Below are positions 27,238 to 36,364 of a stretch of 64,000 nt of DNA, one piece after another. A program made the translations under genes and the position numbers. The notes below the pieces were generated by a model that was not told the DNA's origin, searched no databases, and saw only the letters and a program-made list of their open reading frames with translations. Location: assembly GCF_014268455.2 (NCBI RefSeq), contig NZ_CP077085.1, forward strand, positions 806,001 to 870,000, given 5' to 3'. Positions within the stretch are counted from its first letter, which is position 1. The number at the start of each line of letters is the position of its first letter. The DNA comes from Pseudomonas shahriarae. GTDB taxonomy: Bacteria > Pseudomonadota > Gammaproteobacteria > Pseudomonadales > Pseudomonadaceae.

Positions 27238-28248
27238 CTAGCGCCTGCGCATCAGGCCAATAAAAAACAGCCCGCCAATCGCCGCCGTGGCTACGCCTAT
27301 CGGCAGGTCTTCGGGGGCGATCAGGGTGCGCGCGGCGACGTCCACCCAGACCAGGAACAGGCTGCCCACCAGCACACAAACCGGCAATAAGCGCCGGTGC
27401 TCGGCGCCCACCAGGCGCCGGGCGATATGCGGCACCATCAGCCCGACAAAGCCAATAGAGCCGCTGATCGACACCAGCACGCCGGTCATCAGCGAGGCAA
27501 TCAAAAACACCCGCAGCCGTACCGTGCGGGCATTCAGGCCCAGGGTCACGGCGGTCTGCTCGCCGGCCATCAGCGCGTTCAGTGGGCGGGCCATGCCCAG
27601 CAGCAACAGCAGGCCCAACAGCACGGTGGCGCTGGGAATCGCCAGCAGTTCCCAGCGTGCCAGGCCGAGGCCGCCGAGCATCCAGAACATCACCGCCGAC
27701 GCGGCACGATGGTCGCCCATGAACAGCAGCAGATTGGCTGCCGCCATCATCACAAACGACACCGCCACGCCGCACAGCAACAGGCGATCACTCTCCAGCC
27801 GGCCGTTGCGACTGGCTACCGCCAGCACCACCAGCATGCTCAGCAAGGCGCCGATAAAGGCGGCGATGGGCAGGGTCAGCAGGCCGATGATCTGGCCGAC
27901 ATGCAGCACCACAATCACCGCGCCCAGGGTGGCGCCCGAGGTCACGCCCAGCAGGTGCGGGTCGGCCAGCGGGTTGCGGGTGACTGCCTGCAAGACCGCG
28001 CCGATCAGCGCCAGGCCGGCGCCCACCAGTGCCCCGAGCACCATGCGCGGCACGCGGATCAGCCAGACGATATGCTCCTGGCCCACCGACCAATCCACTT
28101 CGCCGATTCCCAGGGCCTTGTGCAACAGAATCCGCCACACCACGTCCACCGGCACCCGCGCCGAGCCGAAGCCCAGCGAGACCACACAGGACACCAGCAG
28201 CACCGCACCCAGGGCGGCGAGCAGCAGGGCATAGCGGCGCTCGATCAT
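27238..28248 (-). CDS. FecCD/BtuC-type ABC transporter permease
   Basis: 336 residues with about ten transmembrane helices of the FecCD family. VPRMVLGALVGAGLALIGAVLQAVTRNPLADPHLLGVTSGATLGAV is the classic segment and GSIGFVGLMVPHIARRLVG the late coupling region. Such permeases import siderophores, haem or vitamin B12. It is last in the order receptor, ATPase, binding protein, permease, and its start overlaps the binding-protein stop by four bases. With the Zur-like site upstream of the receptor, the set is probably used in zinc shortage. Confidence 0.93.
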   Translation of the reverse strand: MIERRYALLLAALGAVLLVSCVVSLGFGSARVPVDVVWRILLHKALGIGEVDWSVGQEHIVWLIRVPRMVLGALVGAGLALIGAVLQAVTRNPLADPHLLGVTSGATLGAVIVVLHVGQIIGLLTLPIAAFIGALLSMLVVLAVASRNGRLESDRLLLCGVAVSFVMMAAANLLLFMGDHRAASAVMFWMLGGLGLARWELLAIPSATVLLGLLLLLGMARPLNALMAGEQTAVTLGLNARTVRLRVFLIASLMTGVLVSISGSIGFVGLMVPHIARRLVGAEHRRLLPVCVLVGSLFLVWVDVAARTLIAPEDLPIGVATAAIGGLFFIGLMRRR

Positions 28249-29192
28249 TGGCCGTGGAACCCCTTGGCCAGGGTTTCCACCGCCAGCACATTGTCGATGC
28301 CCGGCGTGGCCTGCACGTAGGGGATCACGATAAAGCGCCGCTGCTTGATCGCATCCACCGATTGCAGGGCCCGGTTATCCAACAGGAACTGGATTTTCTG
28401 CTCGGCAGTGATTTCGCTGTAGTCGACGATCACGATCACCTGGGGGTTACGCTCGACGACGGTCTCCCAGTTGACCCGGGTCCAGCTGGCATCCACATCG
28501 TCGAGGATATTGCGCCCGCCGGCGGCCGCGATCAGCGCCTGGGGCATGCCCAGGCGGCCGGAGGTCATGGCGCGGTCTTCGCCGCTGTCGTAGAGAAATA
28601 CCCGTGGCTGTTCGGCGGGCAGGGTTTTCTGCACGGCGCCGACCTGGGCCTGCATCCGGGCGATCAGGGCATTGGCGCGGTCCTGCACGTCGAAGATCCG
28701 GCCCAGGTTGCGCAGGTCGTTATAGGTGTCGTCCAGGGTCGCAGCCGGGCGCTTCATCACGAATGCGCACGACTCGGTCAATTCCAGCACGTTGATGCCC
28801 AACGGTTGCAGGGTTTGCGGGGTGAGGTCGCCACCGACGCGCATGCCGTAGTCCCAGCCGGCGAAGAAGAAATCCACGTTGGCATTGAGCAGGGTTTCCA
28901 CCGACGGATACTTGGCCGCCAGTTCCGGCAGGCCGTCGAGAAGGGTGGCCATTTGCGGGGTCACCGCCTTCCAGCCGGTCACGCCGCTGTAGCCGACCAT
29001 GCGCGACTTGAGGCCCAGGGCGAGCATCATCTGGGTCATGTTGATGTCGTGGCTGACCGCGTGTTCAGGGGCTTGATTGAAGGTTACCTCGCGGTTGCAG
29101 CTCTGGATCTTCAACGGGTAGCGGGTGGCTTCGGCAAAGGCCTGGGTTGCACCGCACAGCAGGGTAAGGCACAGCAGGGAACGCAGGATCAT
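28245..29192 (-). CDS. ABC transporter substrate-binding protein (BtuF/FhuD-like)
   Basis: 315 residues with a signal peptide ([22 protein letters not shown], cut after AFA). The mature part has the two-lobed, helix-linked form of BtuF/FhuD-like proteins: REVTFNQAPEHAVSHDINMTQMMLALGL, then VETLLNANVDFFFAGWDYG, and RNILDDVDASWTRVNWETVVERNPQVIVIVDY. There is no His-rich loop as in ZnuA, so if it serves zinc it probably binds a metal chelate. The four-base overlaps with both neighbours show coupled translation. Confidence 0.9.
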   Translation of the reverse strand: MILRSLLCLTLLCGATQAFAEATRYPLKIQSCNREVTFNQAPEHAVSHDINMTQMMLALGLKSRMVGYSGVTGWKAVTPQMATLLDGLPELAAKYPSVETLLNANVDFFFAGWDYGMRVGGDLTPQTLQPLGINVLELTESCAFVMKRPAATLDDTYNDLRNLGRIFDVQDRANALIARMQAQVGAVQKTLPAEQPRVFLYDSGEDRAMTSGRLGMPQALIAAAGGRNILDDVDASWTRVNWETVVERNPQVIVIVDYSEITAEQKIQFLLDNRALQSVDAIKQRRFIVIPYVQATPGIDNVLAVETLAKGFHGQ

Positions 29193-29977
29193 GGTTGGGT
29201 TATCCAGGTGATTCGTGGGTAGCCGGACAAAGGGTGGGTGTCGATCAAGGCATCAACCCCGAACACCTCACGCAGCAGCTCGACGGTCAGTACTTGGTGG
29301 GGCGTGCCGCTGGCGACGATGCGGCCATGGTTGATCACGTACAGGCGATCACAGAAGGCCGCGGCCAGGTTCAGGTCGTGGATGCTGGCCAGGGTGCCGA
29401 TCTGCAGGCGCTTGACCAGCTTGAGCAGCTCCAGTTGGTAGCGCGGGTCGAGGTGGTTGGTCGGCTCGTCGAGGATCAGCAGTTGCGGTTGCTGGGCCAG
29501 GGCGCGGGCGAGGATCACGCGCTGCTTTTCACCGCCGGACAGGGTGGCGAAGGCATGGTCTTCAAAGCCCAGCAGGCCGACGGACTCGAGGGCCTGTTGA
29601 ATCAATTGGCGGTCGTGCAGGGTATCGCTGTCGAACAGCCCTTTGTGCGGAGTGCGGCCCATGGCGACCACTTCATCGACCCGCAGGCCGAAGGCATCGG
29701 GGAATTCCTGCAGCACCACGGCGATGCGCTGGGCGCACCAGCGCGAGGATTGCTTCCACACGTTCTGGTGATCGAGGTGCACTTCGCCCTGCTCGGGTTT
29801 GCTGAAGCGGTAGGCGCAGCGCAACAGGCTGGTCTTGCCGCTGCCATTGGGCCCGATCAACCCGACAAACTCCCCGGCACCCACCTGCAGGCTGGCATCA
29901 CGCAGATGGAACTGGTGATGGCAGTGGCCATGCCCCAGGGGGGACCAGGCGAGGTGGTGAAGGTTGAGTGTGGGCAT
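29189..29977 (-). CDS. ABC transporter ATP-binding protein (FecE/BtuD type)
   Basis: 262 residues from the ATG at 29977; a TTG four codons upstream is less likely. Walker [15 protein letters not shown]-loop [12 protein letters not shown], signature [15 protein letters not shown], Walker [13 protein letters not shown] and H-loop [13 protein letters not shown] are all intact. The protein is of the siderophore/B12 importer class. The N-terminus has a small His cluster ([10 protein letters not shown], residues about 15-24), unusual for such ATPases and possibly metal related. It follows the receptor gene by 37 bases. Confidence 0.93.
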   Translation of the reverse strand: MPTLNLHHLAWSPLGHGHCHHQFHLRDASLQVGAGEFVGLIGPNGSGKTSLLRCAYRFSKPEQGEVHLDHQNVWKQSSRWCAQRIAVVLQEFPDAFGLRVDEVVAMGRTPHKGLFDSDTLHDRQLIQQALESVGLLGFEDHAFATLSGGEKQRVILARALAQQPQLLILDEPTNHLDPRYQLELLKLVKRLQIGTLASIHDLNLAAAFCDRLYVINHGRIVASGTPHQVLTVELLREVFGVDALIDTHPLSGYPRITWITQP

Positions 29978-30014
29978 CAAATATCTCAAGTCAAACAGCG
30001 ATCCGGGGTGGGGG

Positions 30015-32123
30015 TCAGAAGGTGTAGTCCGCCGTCACGAAGAACGAGCGCGGCTCCCCCAGAATCCATTGCTGGCCGTCATTGTATTGGCTTACGGCAT
30101 AGGTGCGGTCGAACAGGTTATTCAATTGCAGGCCCAATGTCGTGTTGCGCAGGGCTTTCCACGAAACAGTGGCGTCGACCACGGTGTAGCTGGGCAGCTC
30201 ATTGCGGTTGGCCATGTCGGCGTAACGCGCATCCACATAACGCACGCCGGCCCCGGCACGGATGTCGTCGGTCACGGCCTTGCTGAGCCACAGGTTGGCG
30301 GTGCGGCGCGGCACGTCCACCGGGCGATTGCCGTCGCGCGAAACCTGCACGCCGCCGACGTCCTGCTGGAAGTCGTCGTACTGCGCCCGCACGATGGCCG
30401 CATTGGCCTGCAGTTGCCAGGCGTGGGGCAGTTGCAGGTCGAGGCTGGCCTCCAGGCCGTCGGAGGATTGCTGGCCCACCTGCTGTTTGAACTGCGGGTT
30501 GCCCGGTACATCGGTCAGCAGTTTCTTTTTGACGATATGGTAGGCCGCCAGGGTCCACTCGCCGCGCTGGTCCCAGAAGGCTTGCTTGATGCCGATTTCC
30601 GTCTGTTTGGCGGTGGACAGGTCGAACGCCTGTTGGCTTGAACTCAGGGAGATCAGGCCGCCGACCCCATCGGTGCTGGTGGCGTACTGGCCGTAGACCG
30701 AGGTGTCCGGGGTGAGGGTAAACACCAGGCCGGCCTTCCAGTTGTTGCCGGTGAGGGTCTTGTCGTTGCGTTCACCGCTGCGCAGTTCATCGCGGTCCAG
30801 GTGCACGTAGTCGCGACGGATGCCGGTGATCAGCGAGAGCCGGTCAGTCAGTTGCAGGCGGTTTTCCGCAAAGCCCGCGAACTGCTTGGTGGTGGTGGCG
30901 AACAGCGGCAGGAACGGGGTGGCACTTTCAAACGGTGCCTGGGCCGGGTGTTTCAGGTCAATGGGCTGACCGCCGGTCACTACGTCGGTAAACGGTGAAT
31001 TGCTGGCCAGGCGGAAGCGGATGCGGTTGTATTCCACGCCGGTCACGGTCTGGCTGTCGAGGCCAAACAGGGTGTGTTTGAAGGTAAAGGTCTGGCGGTC
31101 GCCGACCTGTTCCTGGTTGTGCTTGATGCCGTAGAAGCCGCTGCGGGTCAGTTGCCCGGCACTGAAATTGTAGTTCTCGGCGTTCTGCCAGCGGCGCTGG
31201 GCCTTGAGGTAGTACAGCTCGTTGCGCGCGCTGACGCTGTCGTTGATCTGCCACTCGCTGCTCAGGCGGGTCCACTGGTCGTTGTAATGCTGGGTGTCGT
31301 TGCTGACGTTGTAGTTCTTGTCACGCAGGCCCTTGTGCAAGTGGCCGTTGAGCAGTGGTGTGCCGAAGTAGTTCTGCGGGCGCTGGTCGCCGTAGTCGTG
31401 GGCCAGGGTGAAGCTCAGGTTGTCGGCAGCCTGCCAGCGCAGGGCGCCGCTGGCAAAATCGCTGGCCGAGTCGCCACGGTCGATAAAACCATGGCTGCGC
31501 AGGCGATTGAGGTTCAGGCGATAGCTCAGGGTGTCGGTCAGCGAGCCGCCACTGTCCAGGGCCTGTTGCTGGCGATCATAGGAACCGTAGCCGAGACGGA
31601 TGTGGTTTTCGATCTCGCCCTCAAAGGGCTTTTTCGCGACGGTATTGACCACCGCGCCGGTGGCACCTTCGCCATACAGCACCGATGCCGGGCCGCGCAG
31701 CACGTCCACGCGCTCGACGGCCCAGGTGTCGACCGGAAAGGTCGAGGTGCCCATGCCGTTGTAGAGGCGGTTGCCGTCATACAGTTGCATCACTGAGCCC
31801 TGGCCGGCAAAACCCCGAGCCTGCAGCGAGGTACCGCCGTCGCCCGGGGTGCCGGTGCGGCTGATGCCGGTGGCGCGGGAGATGGCGTCCTGCACACTGG
31901 CATCAGCGCGTTCACGGATCTGCTCGCCGGTCTGGCTTTCGACACTGCCGGGGGTTTGCAGGGCACTGAGGCCCAGGCGCGAACCGGCGGTGGTCGGGGT
32001 GTTGAGGTCGACCGGTGCGCTGTCCACCGCCGGGGCGGTCACGGGGCTGACGGGCAGGGTCAGTGCCTGGGCACTGTTGTGCAAGGCAAGCAGGCACAGG
32101 CCGCTGGCAAGGTACTTGTTCAT
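30015..32123 (-). CDS. TonB-dependent outer-membrane receptor, predicted Zur-regulated
   Basis: 702 residues: signal peptide (LCLLALHNSAQALT), plug domain (residues ~70-190, with SVQDAISRATGISR, VERVDVLRGPASVLYGEGATGAVVNTV), and a 22-strand barrel ending SFFVTADYTF with the C-terminal Phe. There is no N-terminal signalling domain, so it does not act through an ECF sigma/anti-sigma pair. It resembles siderophore receptors, but the Zur-like palindrome 67 bases upstream points to zinc. In P. aeruginosa the similar set PA2911-PA2914 beside the cob genes is, as I recall, induced by zinc depletion. Confidence 0.92.
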   Translation of the reverse strand: MNKYLASGLCLLALHNSAQALTLPVSPVTAPAVDSAPVDLNTPTTAGSRLGLSALQTPGSVESQTGEQIRERADASVQDAISRATGISRTGTPGDGGTSLQARGFAGQGSVMQLYDGNRLYNGMGTSTFPVDTWAVERVDVLRGPASVLYGEGATGAVVNTVAKKPFEGEIENHIRLGYGSYDRQQQALDSGGSLTDTLSYRLNLNRLRSHGFIDRGDSASDFASGALRWQAADNLSFTLAHDYGDQRPQNYFGTPLLNGHLHKGLRDKNYNVSNDTQHYNDQWTRLSSEWQINDSVSARNELYYLKAQRRWQNAENYNFSAGQLTRSGFYGIKHNQEQVGDRQTFTFKHTLFGLDSQTVTGVEYNRIRFRLASNSPFTDVVTGGQPIDLKHPAQAPFESATPFLPLFATTTKQFAGFAENRLQLTDRLSLITGIRRDYVHLDRDELRSGERNDKTLTGNNWKAGLVFTLTPDTSVYGQYATSTDGVGGLISLSSSQQAFDLSTAKQTEIGIKQAFWDQRGEWTLAAYHIVKKKLLTDVPGNPQFKQQVGQQSSDGLEASLDLQLPHAWQLQANAAIVRAQYDDFQQDVGGVQVSRDGNRPVDVPRRTANLWLSKAVTDDIRAGAGVRYVDARYADMANRNELPSYTVVDATVSWKALRNTTLGLQLNNLFDRTYAVSQYNDGQQWILGEPRSFFVTADYTF

Positions 32124-32189
32124 CGGGCGGCAGATCGCTTCTTCGAGACGGTACTCGCCGCTGGGCGCGGCGAGTGGGGACAGTGCAAT

Positions 32190-32210
32190 AAGTGTTATAA
32201 GTTAACACTT
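32190..32210. promoter_or_regulatory. Candidate Zur box
   Basis: AAGTGTTA (32190-32197) and TAACACTT (32203-32210) form a perfect 8-bp inverted repeat with five bases between. The core TGTTATA-N-GTTAACA differs from the gamma-proteobacterial Zur core TGTTATA-N-TATAACA at two positions. It overlaps a possible -10 (TATAAC on the minus strand), so a bound repressor would block transcription of the receptor-ABC operon. It does not resemble a Fur box. Confidence 0.65.
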
Positions 32211-32276
32211 CTTACGTGGAGGATGAAAGCCCGCGTAAGACTACATAACGCCTCTATGTAGGGCATCTCGCCTACC

Positions 32277-33659
32277 TCATGCAGAAGATGAGGCCGATTC
32301 ACGTTGCTTGAACAGGCGTGACAAGACCAGCCGATCCAATACCCAGACCACGATCAGCGAGGCGCCGACCAGCGGGAAAACAATCGCCAGGGCGAGCATG
32401 ATCACCATCGCGGTTTTCCACTTCGGCAGGTCATGGCGCAACGGCGGAACCCCCAGGCCACCCTGTGGCCGGCGCTTCCACCAGATCACCAGGCCGCTGA
32501 CCGAACTCAGCAGAATCATCAGGCACACCAGCAGCACAATGATCTGGTTGACCACGCCGAACATCTTGCCCTCGTGCAGCATCACCCCGGACTCGGTGAC
32601 CCGCGCTACGGTGTTGTAGTGCTCCCAGCGCACATCGGCCAGGACCTTGCCGGTGTATTGGTCGACATGCAGGGTCGCATCATTGCGCGGGTCGTTGGCG
32701 AACACCGCGAGGGTGAACACGCCCGTGGCTGTGGTCGGGAACGTGATGCTGTAGCCCGGCTCGACCTGGCGTGCGGTGGCCAGGTCCACCAGCTGCTGCA
32801 GGCTGATTGTCGGGGCGGCAGGACCGTGGTGCATGCCGCCGTGCTGCATGTGCTCGGCATGCTCGCCGGACATCGGCATGGGGGTGTTTTCCATGGCCCA
32901 GGGCACGGTCTGTTGCGTGGCGGTATTGAGGCTGCGGGCTTGCTGGTCGGATTGCGGCACGTCGTTCCACATGGCGGCCGGGAAGCGGTTCCAAAGGTCG
33001 GCGTATTGCTTGCCCCAGAAGCCGGTCCAGGTCAGGCCGCTGAGGATCATCAGCAGCAGGAACGCCGCGCCCCAAAACCCGGTGACCGCGTGCAGGTCGC
33101 GCCAGAACAGGCGCCCGCGACTGCCCAGGCGTGGCCACAGGATCCCGGCGGCCGATCGGCCGCGCGGCCACCACAGGTACAGGCCGGACACCACCAGCAT
33201 CACACCCCAGCCCGCCGCGAGTTCGATCAGGCGGTCGCCAGTGGTGCCGATCATCAACTCGCCATGCAGGGCACGCACGATGGCTTGCAGGTTGTAGGTC
33301 GCGTCCTGCTCCCCGAGCACGTTGCCGCGATAGGGGTCGACGAACACTGTCAGTTCGTGGCCGGCGTTGTGCAGGACAAATTGCGCGCTGCTGCTGGCGT
33401 CCACAGGTGGCAGGTATTTGCTGAGGGCGGCTTGGGGGTAGGCGGCCTTGGCGCGCTGCAATTGCTCGTCGGCGCTGAGGACATGCGCGGCGGGCTCGAC
33501 CTTGAGCAGGTCGCCATACATCAACGGGTCCAGCTGGGGTTTGAACAGGTAGATGATGCCGGTCACTGCCAGCAACACCATGAAGGGCGCGACAAACAGC
33601 CCGGCGTAGAAATGCCAGCGCCAGGCCAGGTTGTAGAAGGAAATCTTTGGCGGGTTCAT
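32277..33659 (-). CDS. PepSY-associated membrane protein, copper-linked
   Basis: 460 residues from the ATG at 33659 (MNPPKISFYNLAWRWHFYAG). It has four to five transmembrane segments and paired PepSY domains, as in the family of inner-membrane proteins found with TonB receptors (PiuB-like). A periplasmic Met/His-rich stretch around residues 262-282 (PMPMSGEHAEHMQHGG) looks like a copper-binding insert. It follows the OprC-like receptor gene, an arrangement also known beside oprC in P. aeruginosa. A role in reducing or handling copper at the inner membrane is inferred. Confidence 0.85.
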   Translation of the reverse strand: MNPPKISFYNLAWRWHFYAGLFVAPFMVLLAVTGIIYLFKPQLDPLMYGDLLKVEPAAHVLSADEQLQRAKAAYPQAALSKYLPPVDASSSAQFVLHNAGHELTVFVDPYRGNVLGEQDATYNLQAIVRALHGELMIGTTGDRLIELAAGWGVMLVVSGLYLWWPRGRSAAGILWPRLGSRGRLFWRDLHAVTGFWGAAFLLLMILSGLTWTGFWGKQYADLWNRFPAAMWNDVPQSDQQARSLNTATQQTVPWAMENTPMPMSGEHAEHMQHGGMHHGPAAPTISLQQLVDLATARQVEPGYSITFPTTATGVFTLAVFANDPRNDATLHVDQYTGKVLADVRWEHYNTVARVTESGVMLHEGKMFGVVNQIIVLLVCLMILLSSVSGLVIWWKRRPQGGLGVPPLRHDLPKWKTAMVIMLALAIVFPLVGASLIVVWVLDRLVLSRLFKQRESASSSA

Positions 33660-33711
33660 CAGGGTGCTCCGCAAGGTTTTTTATTTATAGGTAGGTCTGG
33701 AGGTACGGGCC

Positions 33712-33743
33712 TGTGTAGGAGCGAGCAAGCTCGCTCCTACACA
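33712..33743. terminator. Perfect hairpin between receptor and PepSY genes
   Basis: TGTGTAGGAGCGAGC and GCTCGCTCCTACACA form a perfect 15-bp inverted repeat with a 2-base loop. No strong T-run follows, so it may be a REP-like element or an attenuator and not a full terminator; PepSY expression downstream is probably reduced relative to the receptor. Confidence 0.55.
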
Positions 33744-33753
33744 AAGCCACCTG

Positions 33754-35829
33754 TTAGAAGCTCATATCCACCTTGGTCCAGAGCGTGCGCCCTGGTTCAT
33801 TGATGGCTTGCGGGTCGTTGGCCGGGTAGCCGAAGCCAGCGTTGCCGGCCAGGTTCAAGTGTTCGGCATAGGCCTTGCCAAACAGGTTGTCGACGCCGGT
33901 GCTGACCTTGAAGTTCTTGTTGATGCGGTACGCCGCATTGAGGGAGAACACGCCAAAGCCACCGCTCTTGGCGAAGTCCTTGCCGACCACGTTGCCCTTG
34001 TTCTGGTCGATGCGGTTTTGTGCCGCCACCACGCGCCACAAGGCGCCGGCGCTCCAGTCGTCTTCGCTGTAGGTCAGGCCGAAGCGCGCGTCCAATGGCG
34101 GCATTTGTGGCAGGGCCTTGCCGTCACTGCTGTTTTTGCCCCAGGCGTAGGCCAGGGTGGCATCGGCTTTCCAATTGGCCGTCAGCTTGTAGGCTGCGCC
34201 CAATTCACCGCCCATGATCCGCGCGTCGATGTTCTGCGCCTGGGAGGTCATGCCCATCATCCCCGGGGTGTAGTTGAACAGGATGTAGTCGCGCACCTGG
34301 CCGACATACCCGGAGGCCCAGGCTTCCAAGTCAGCGGTTTTGTATTGCAGGCCGAAGTCCAGTTGGGTGGTTTTCTCTGGTTTGACTGCATCAAAGGCAT
34401 TCAGCGAACCCGCTGGGCCTTTGCCGGGGGAGAACAGCTCCCAGTAGTCCGGGAAGCGTTCGGCGTGGCCGAGGCCGGCGTAGAGGGTCGTCGGGCTGTC
34501 GGCCAAGTCATGTTCATAACGTACGAAACCGGACGGCAGAGTGTCGGCGCGGGTATCGCCGGCGGTCGGGTTGGCGCGGCTCATCATGCCGCTGCCGGTG
34601 CGCTGGCGGTAATCCTTGGCCGAGGCGCGATCCAGGCGGGCGCCAGTGATCAGCCGGTCATTGTCGGCGGCGTACCAGGTCAACTCGCCAAACACCCCGT
34701 AGTTATGGAAGTCGGCGTCCTTGTTGCGCGGCAGGTTCTTGTAGGTGTCGACCCCGGCGCTGCTGCGCTGGCGATGTTCGTTGGTCTGTGCGTCGATACC
34801 GCTGATCAGTTGCACATCGGCCCAGCGCCAGGTGGCCTTGATCCGCGCGCCGAGGGTACGGCGGTCGACGTTGGAAGCCATGGGTCCGGCCATCATCCCG
34901 GTGCCCGACGGCGTGCGCAGGCTGTAGTTGTCCATCACGTGGTCGGCGTAGTTGTAGTAGACCTGCGCTTCGACCTTGTCCAGCACCTCGCCGATGTTGG
35001 ATTTCTCGAAACGCAGGCCGAGGCTTTCGCGCAGGAACTGCGAGCCGTCCATGCCGCGCCCGGCGTAACGCGCTTCGCCATCGCCACGGCCGGCGGTGAG
35101 CTCCAGCAGGGTGTCGGCGTCCGGGGTCCAGCCGAGGGCGACGTCGCCGTTCCATTTGTCGTAGCGCGAGGCGACGGTGTCGTTGTTGCCGTCCTTGTAA
35201 TCGTCGGAGTGAGCCTGGTTGCCGATCACGCGGATGTAGCCCAGTGAACCGCCGGCGGCGGCATCCACGACTTTGTCGAAGCGACCGTTGGAGCCGGCGA
35301 GGATGCTCGCATTGACTCGGGTGCCCAACTCGCCGAACTGCTCCGGCTCACGGTCGAACAGCACCGTACCGGCCGAGGCGCCCGGGCCCCAGAGCACGGT
35401 TTGCGGGCCTTTGATCACGGTCAGCTTGTCGTAGGTTTCCGGCGAGATATAGGAGGTGGGTGCGTCCATGCGGCCAGGGCAGGCGCCGAGCATCATGCTG
35501 CCGTTGGTGAGGATATTCAGGCGCGAGCCGAACATGCCGCGCAGCACCGGGTCGCCATTGGTGCCGCCATTGCGCACCAGGGCAAAGCCGGGGATGGTCT
35601 TGAGGTAGTCACCGCCATCACTGGCCGGCACTGGCTGGCGCGGGTCCTTGGGGTTGGTGACGATGGTCAGGGGGGAGCTGGGGGCGACGCCGGTAATCAC
35701 TGTCGGGCTCAGCTCATTGTGGTGCTCGGCGTGTTCGTCGGCATACGCCTGTGGCGCCAACAGTGCGCCGCACAAAACGGCGAGCACAGGGGTACGTCCC
35801 ATACGGGTGTCAGCAGGAAACCTGGACAT
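33754..35829 (-). CDS. oprC: TonB-dependent copper receptor OprC
   Basis: 691 residues: signal peptide (LAVLCGALLAPQAYA), a short His-rich mature start (DEHAEHH), plug, and barrel ending TLWTKVDMSF. The copper-site pattern known for OprC is present: CxxxM at Cys117-Met121 in GACPGRM and HxM at His297-Met299 in ADHVMD. Met-rich loops (GMMAGPM, GMMGM) add to the copper picture. It imports copper across the outer membrane with TonB energy. The two DUF2946 proteins and PCuAC encoded upstream fit this. Confidence 0.93.
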   Translation of the reverse strand: MSRFPADTRMGRTPVLAVLCGALLAPQAYADEHAEHHNELSPTVITGVAPSSPLTIVTNPKDPRQPVPASDGGDYLKTIPGFALVRNGGTNGDPVLRGMFGSRLNILTNGSMMLGACPGRMDAPTSYISPETYDKLTVIKGPQTVLWGPGASAGTVLFDREPEQFGELGTRVNASILAGSNGRFDKVVDAAAGGSLGYIRVIGNQAHSDDYKDGNNDTVASRYDKWNGDVALGWTPDADTLLELTAGRGDGEARYAGRGMDGSQFLRESLGLRFEKSNIGEVLDKVEAQVYYNYADHVMDNYSLRTPSGTGMMAGPMASNVDRRTLGARIKATWRWADVQLISGIDAQTNEHRQRSSAGVDTYKNLPRNKDADFHNYGVFGELTWYAADNDRLITGARLDRASAKDYRQRTGSGMMSRANPTAGDTRADTLPSGFVRYEHDLADSPTTLYAGLGHAERFPDYWELFSPGKGPAGSLNAFDAVKPEKTTQLDFGLQYKTADLEAWASGYVGQVRDYILFNYTPGMMGMTSQAQNIDARIMGGELGAAYKLTANWKADATLAYAWGKNSSDGKALPQMPPLDARFGLTYSEDDWSAGALWRVVAAQNRIDQNKGNVVGKDFAKSGGFGVFSLNAAYRINKNFKVSTGVDNLFGKAYAEHLNLAGNAGFGYPANDPQAINEPGRTLWTKVDMSF

Positions 35830-35922
35830 AAAAATTCCATCAATCAGTCGTAAACAACACGGCCAGCAGCCTGCGGCTGTCTGTGTGAAGGCGGCCGTGC
35901 GAAGTTGTGTGTTATTGGCGGT

Positions 35923-36345
35923 CTACGACTGGCTGGGCGGGGCGCGGCTGCGGGCGCCGGGGAAAATGCTCTGCCGGGCATGGCCCAGGCGCGGTGCGGG
36001 GATCAGGCCAGTGGCCGGCGGCGGGCTGCCGAGGGCCACGAATGACACGCTGCCAGGCAGGGCCGGGCAACTGAACAACAGGCTGCAATAGCCGCATTTC
36101 TCCCACATCACGTGGTCGGCGGCGGGGGCCTTGGTGTGCTCGGCCGGGTGCTGGGGCGCGGCATGGCAGGTGTCGTCCATGGACATCTGCATGGACATGC
36201 CGGCGTGATGATCCATCGGCATCGCTTGGGAAATCAGCGGTCCGATAAAGATCATCAGCATGGCGAACAGGCTGATCCAACTGCCGCCCGCCAACCTCAA
36301 AGGCTGGCGGCGGCGCGTGGTCGACCTGTTGGCGCGAGCACCCAT
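35923..36345 (-). CDS. DUF2946 protein, copper cluster (copy 1)
   Basis: 140 residues. An N-terminal basic stretch precedes a hydrophobic signal or anchor (WISLFAMLMIFIGPLISQAMPM). A Met/His-rich part follows (DHHAGMSMQMSMDD), then the DUF2946 element HVMWEKCGYCSLLFSCPALP, where C-x-x-C may bind copper. The C-terminus is Pro/Arg-rich. It lies 19 bases after the PCuAC gene and 93 bases before oprC. Small DUF2946 proteins recur next to copper receptors; their biochemical role is not established. Confidence 0.82.
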   Translation of the reverse strand: MGARANRSTTRRRQPLRLAGGSWISLFAMLMIFIGPLISQAMPMDHHAGMSMQMSMDDTCHAAPQHPAEHTKAPAADHVMWEKCGYCSLLFSCPALPGSVSFVALGSPPPATGLIPAPRLGHARQSIFPGARSRAPPSQS

Positions 36346-36364
36346 GGGGAGCGGCCTGGGCTGG

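Noticed and set aside
32190..32210. Fur box upstream of the TonB receptor
   Set aside because: The palindrome lacks GATAAT/ATTATC repeats and is far closer to the Zur pattern.
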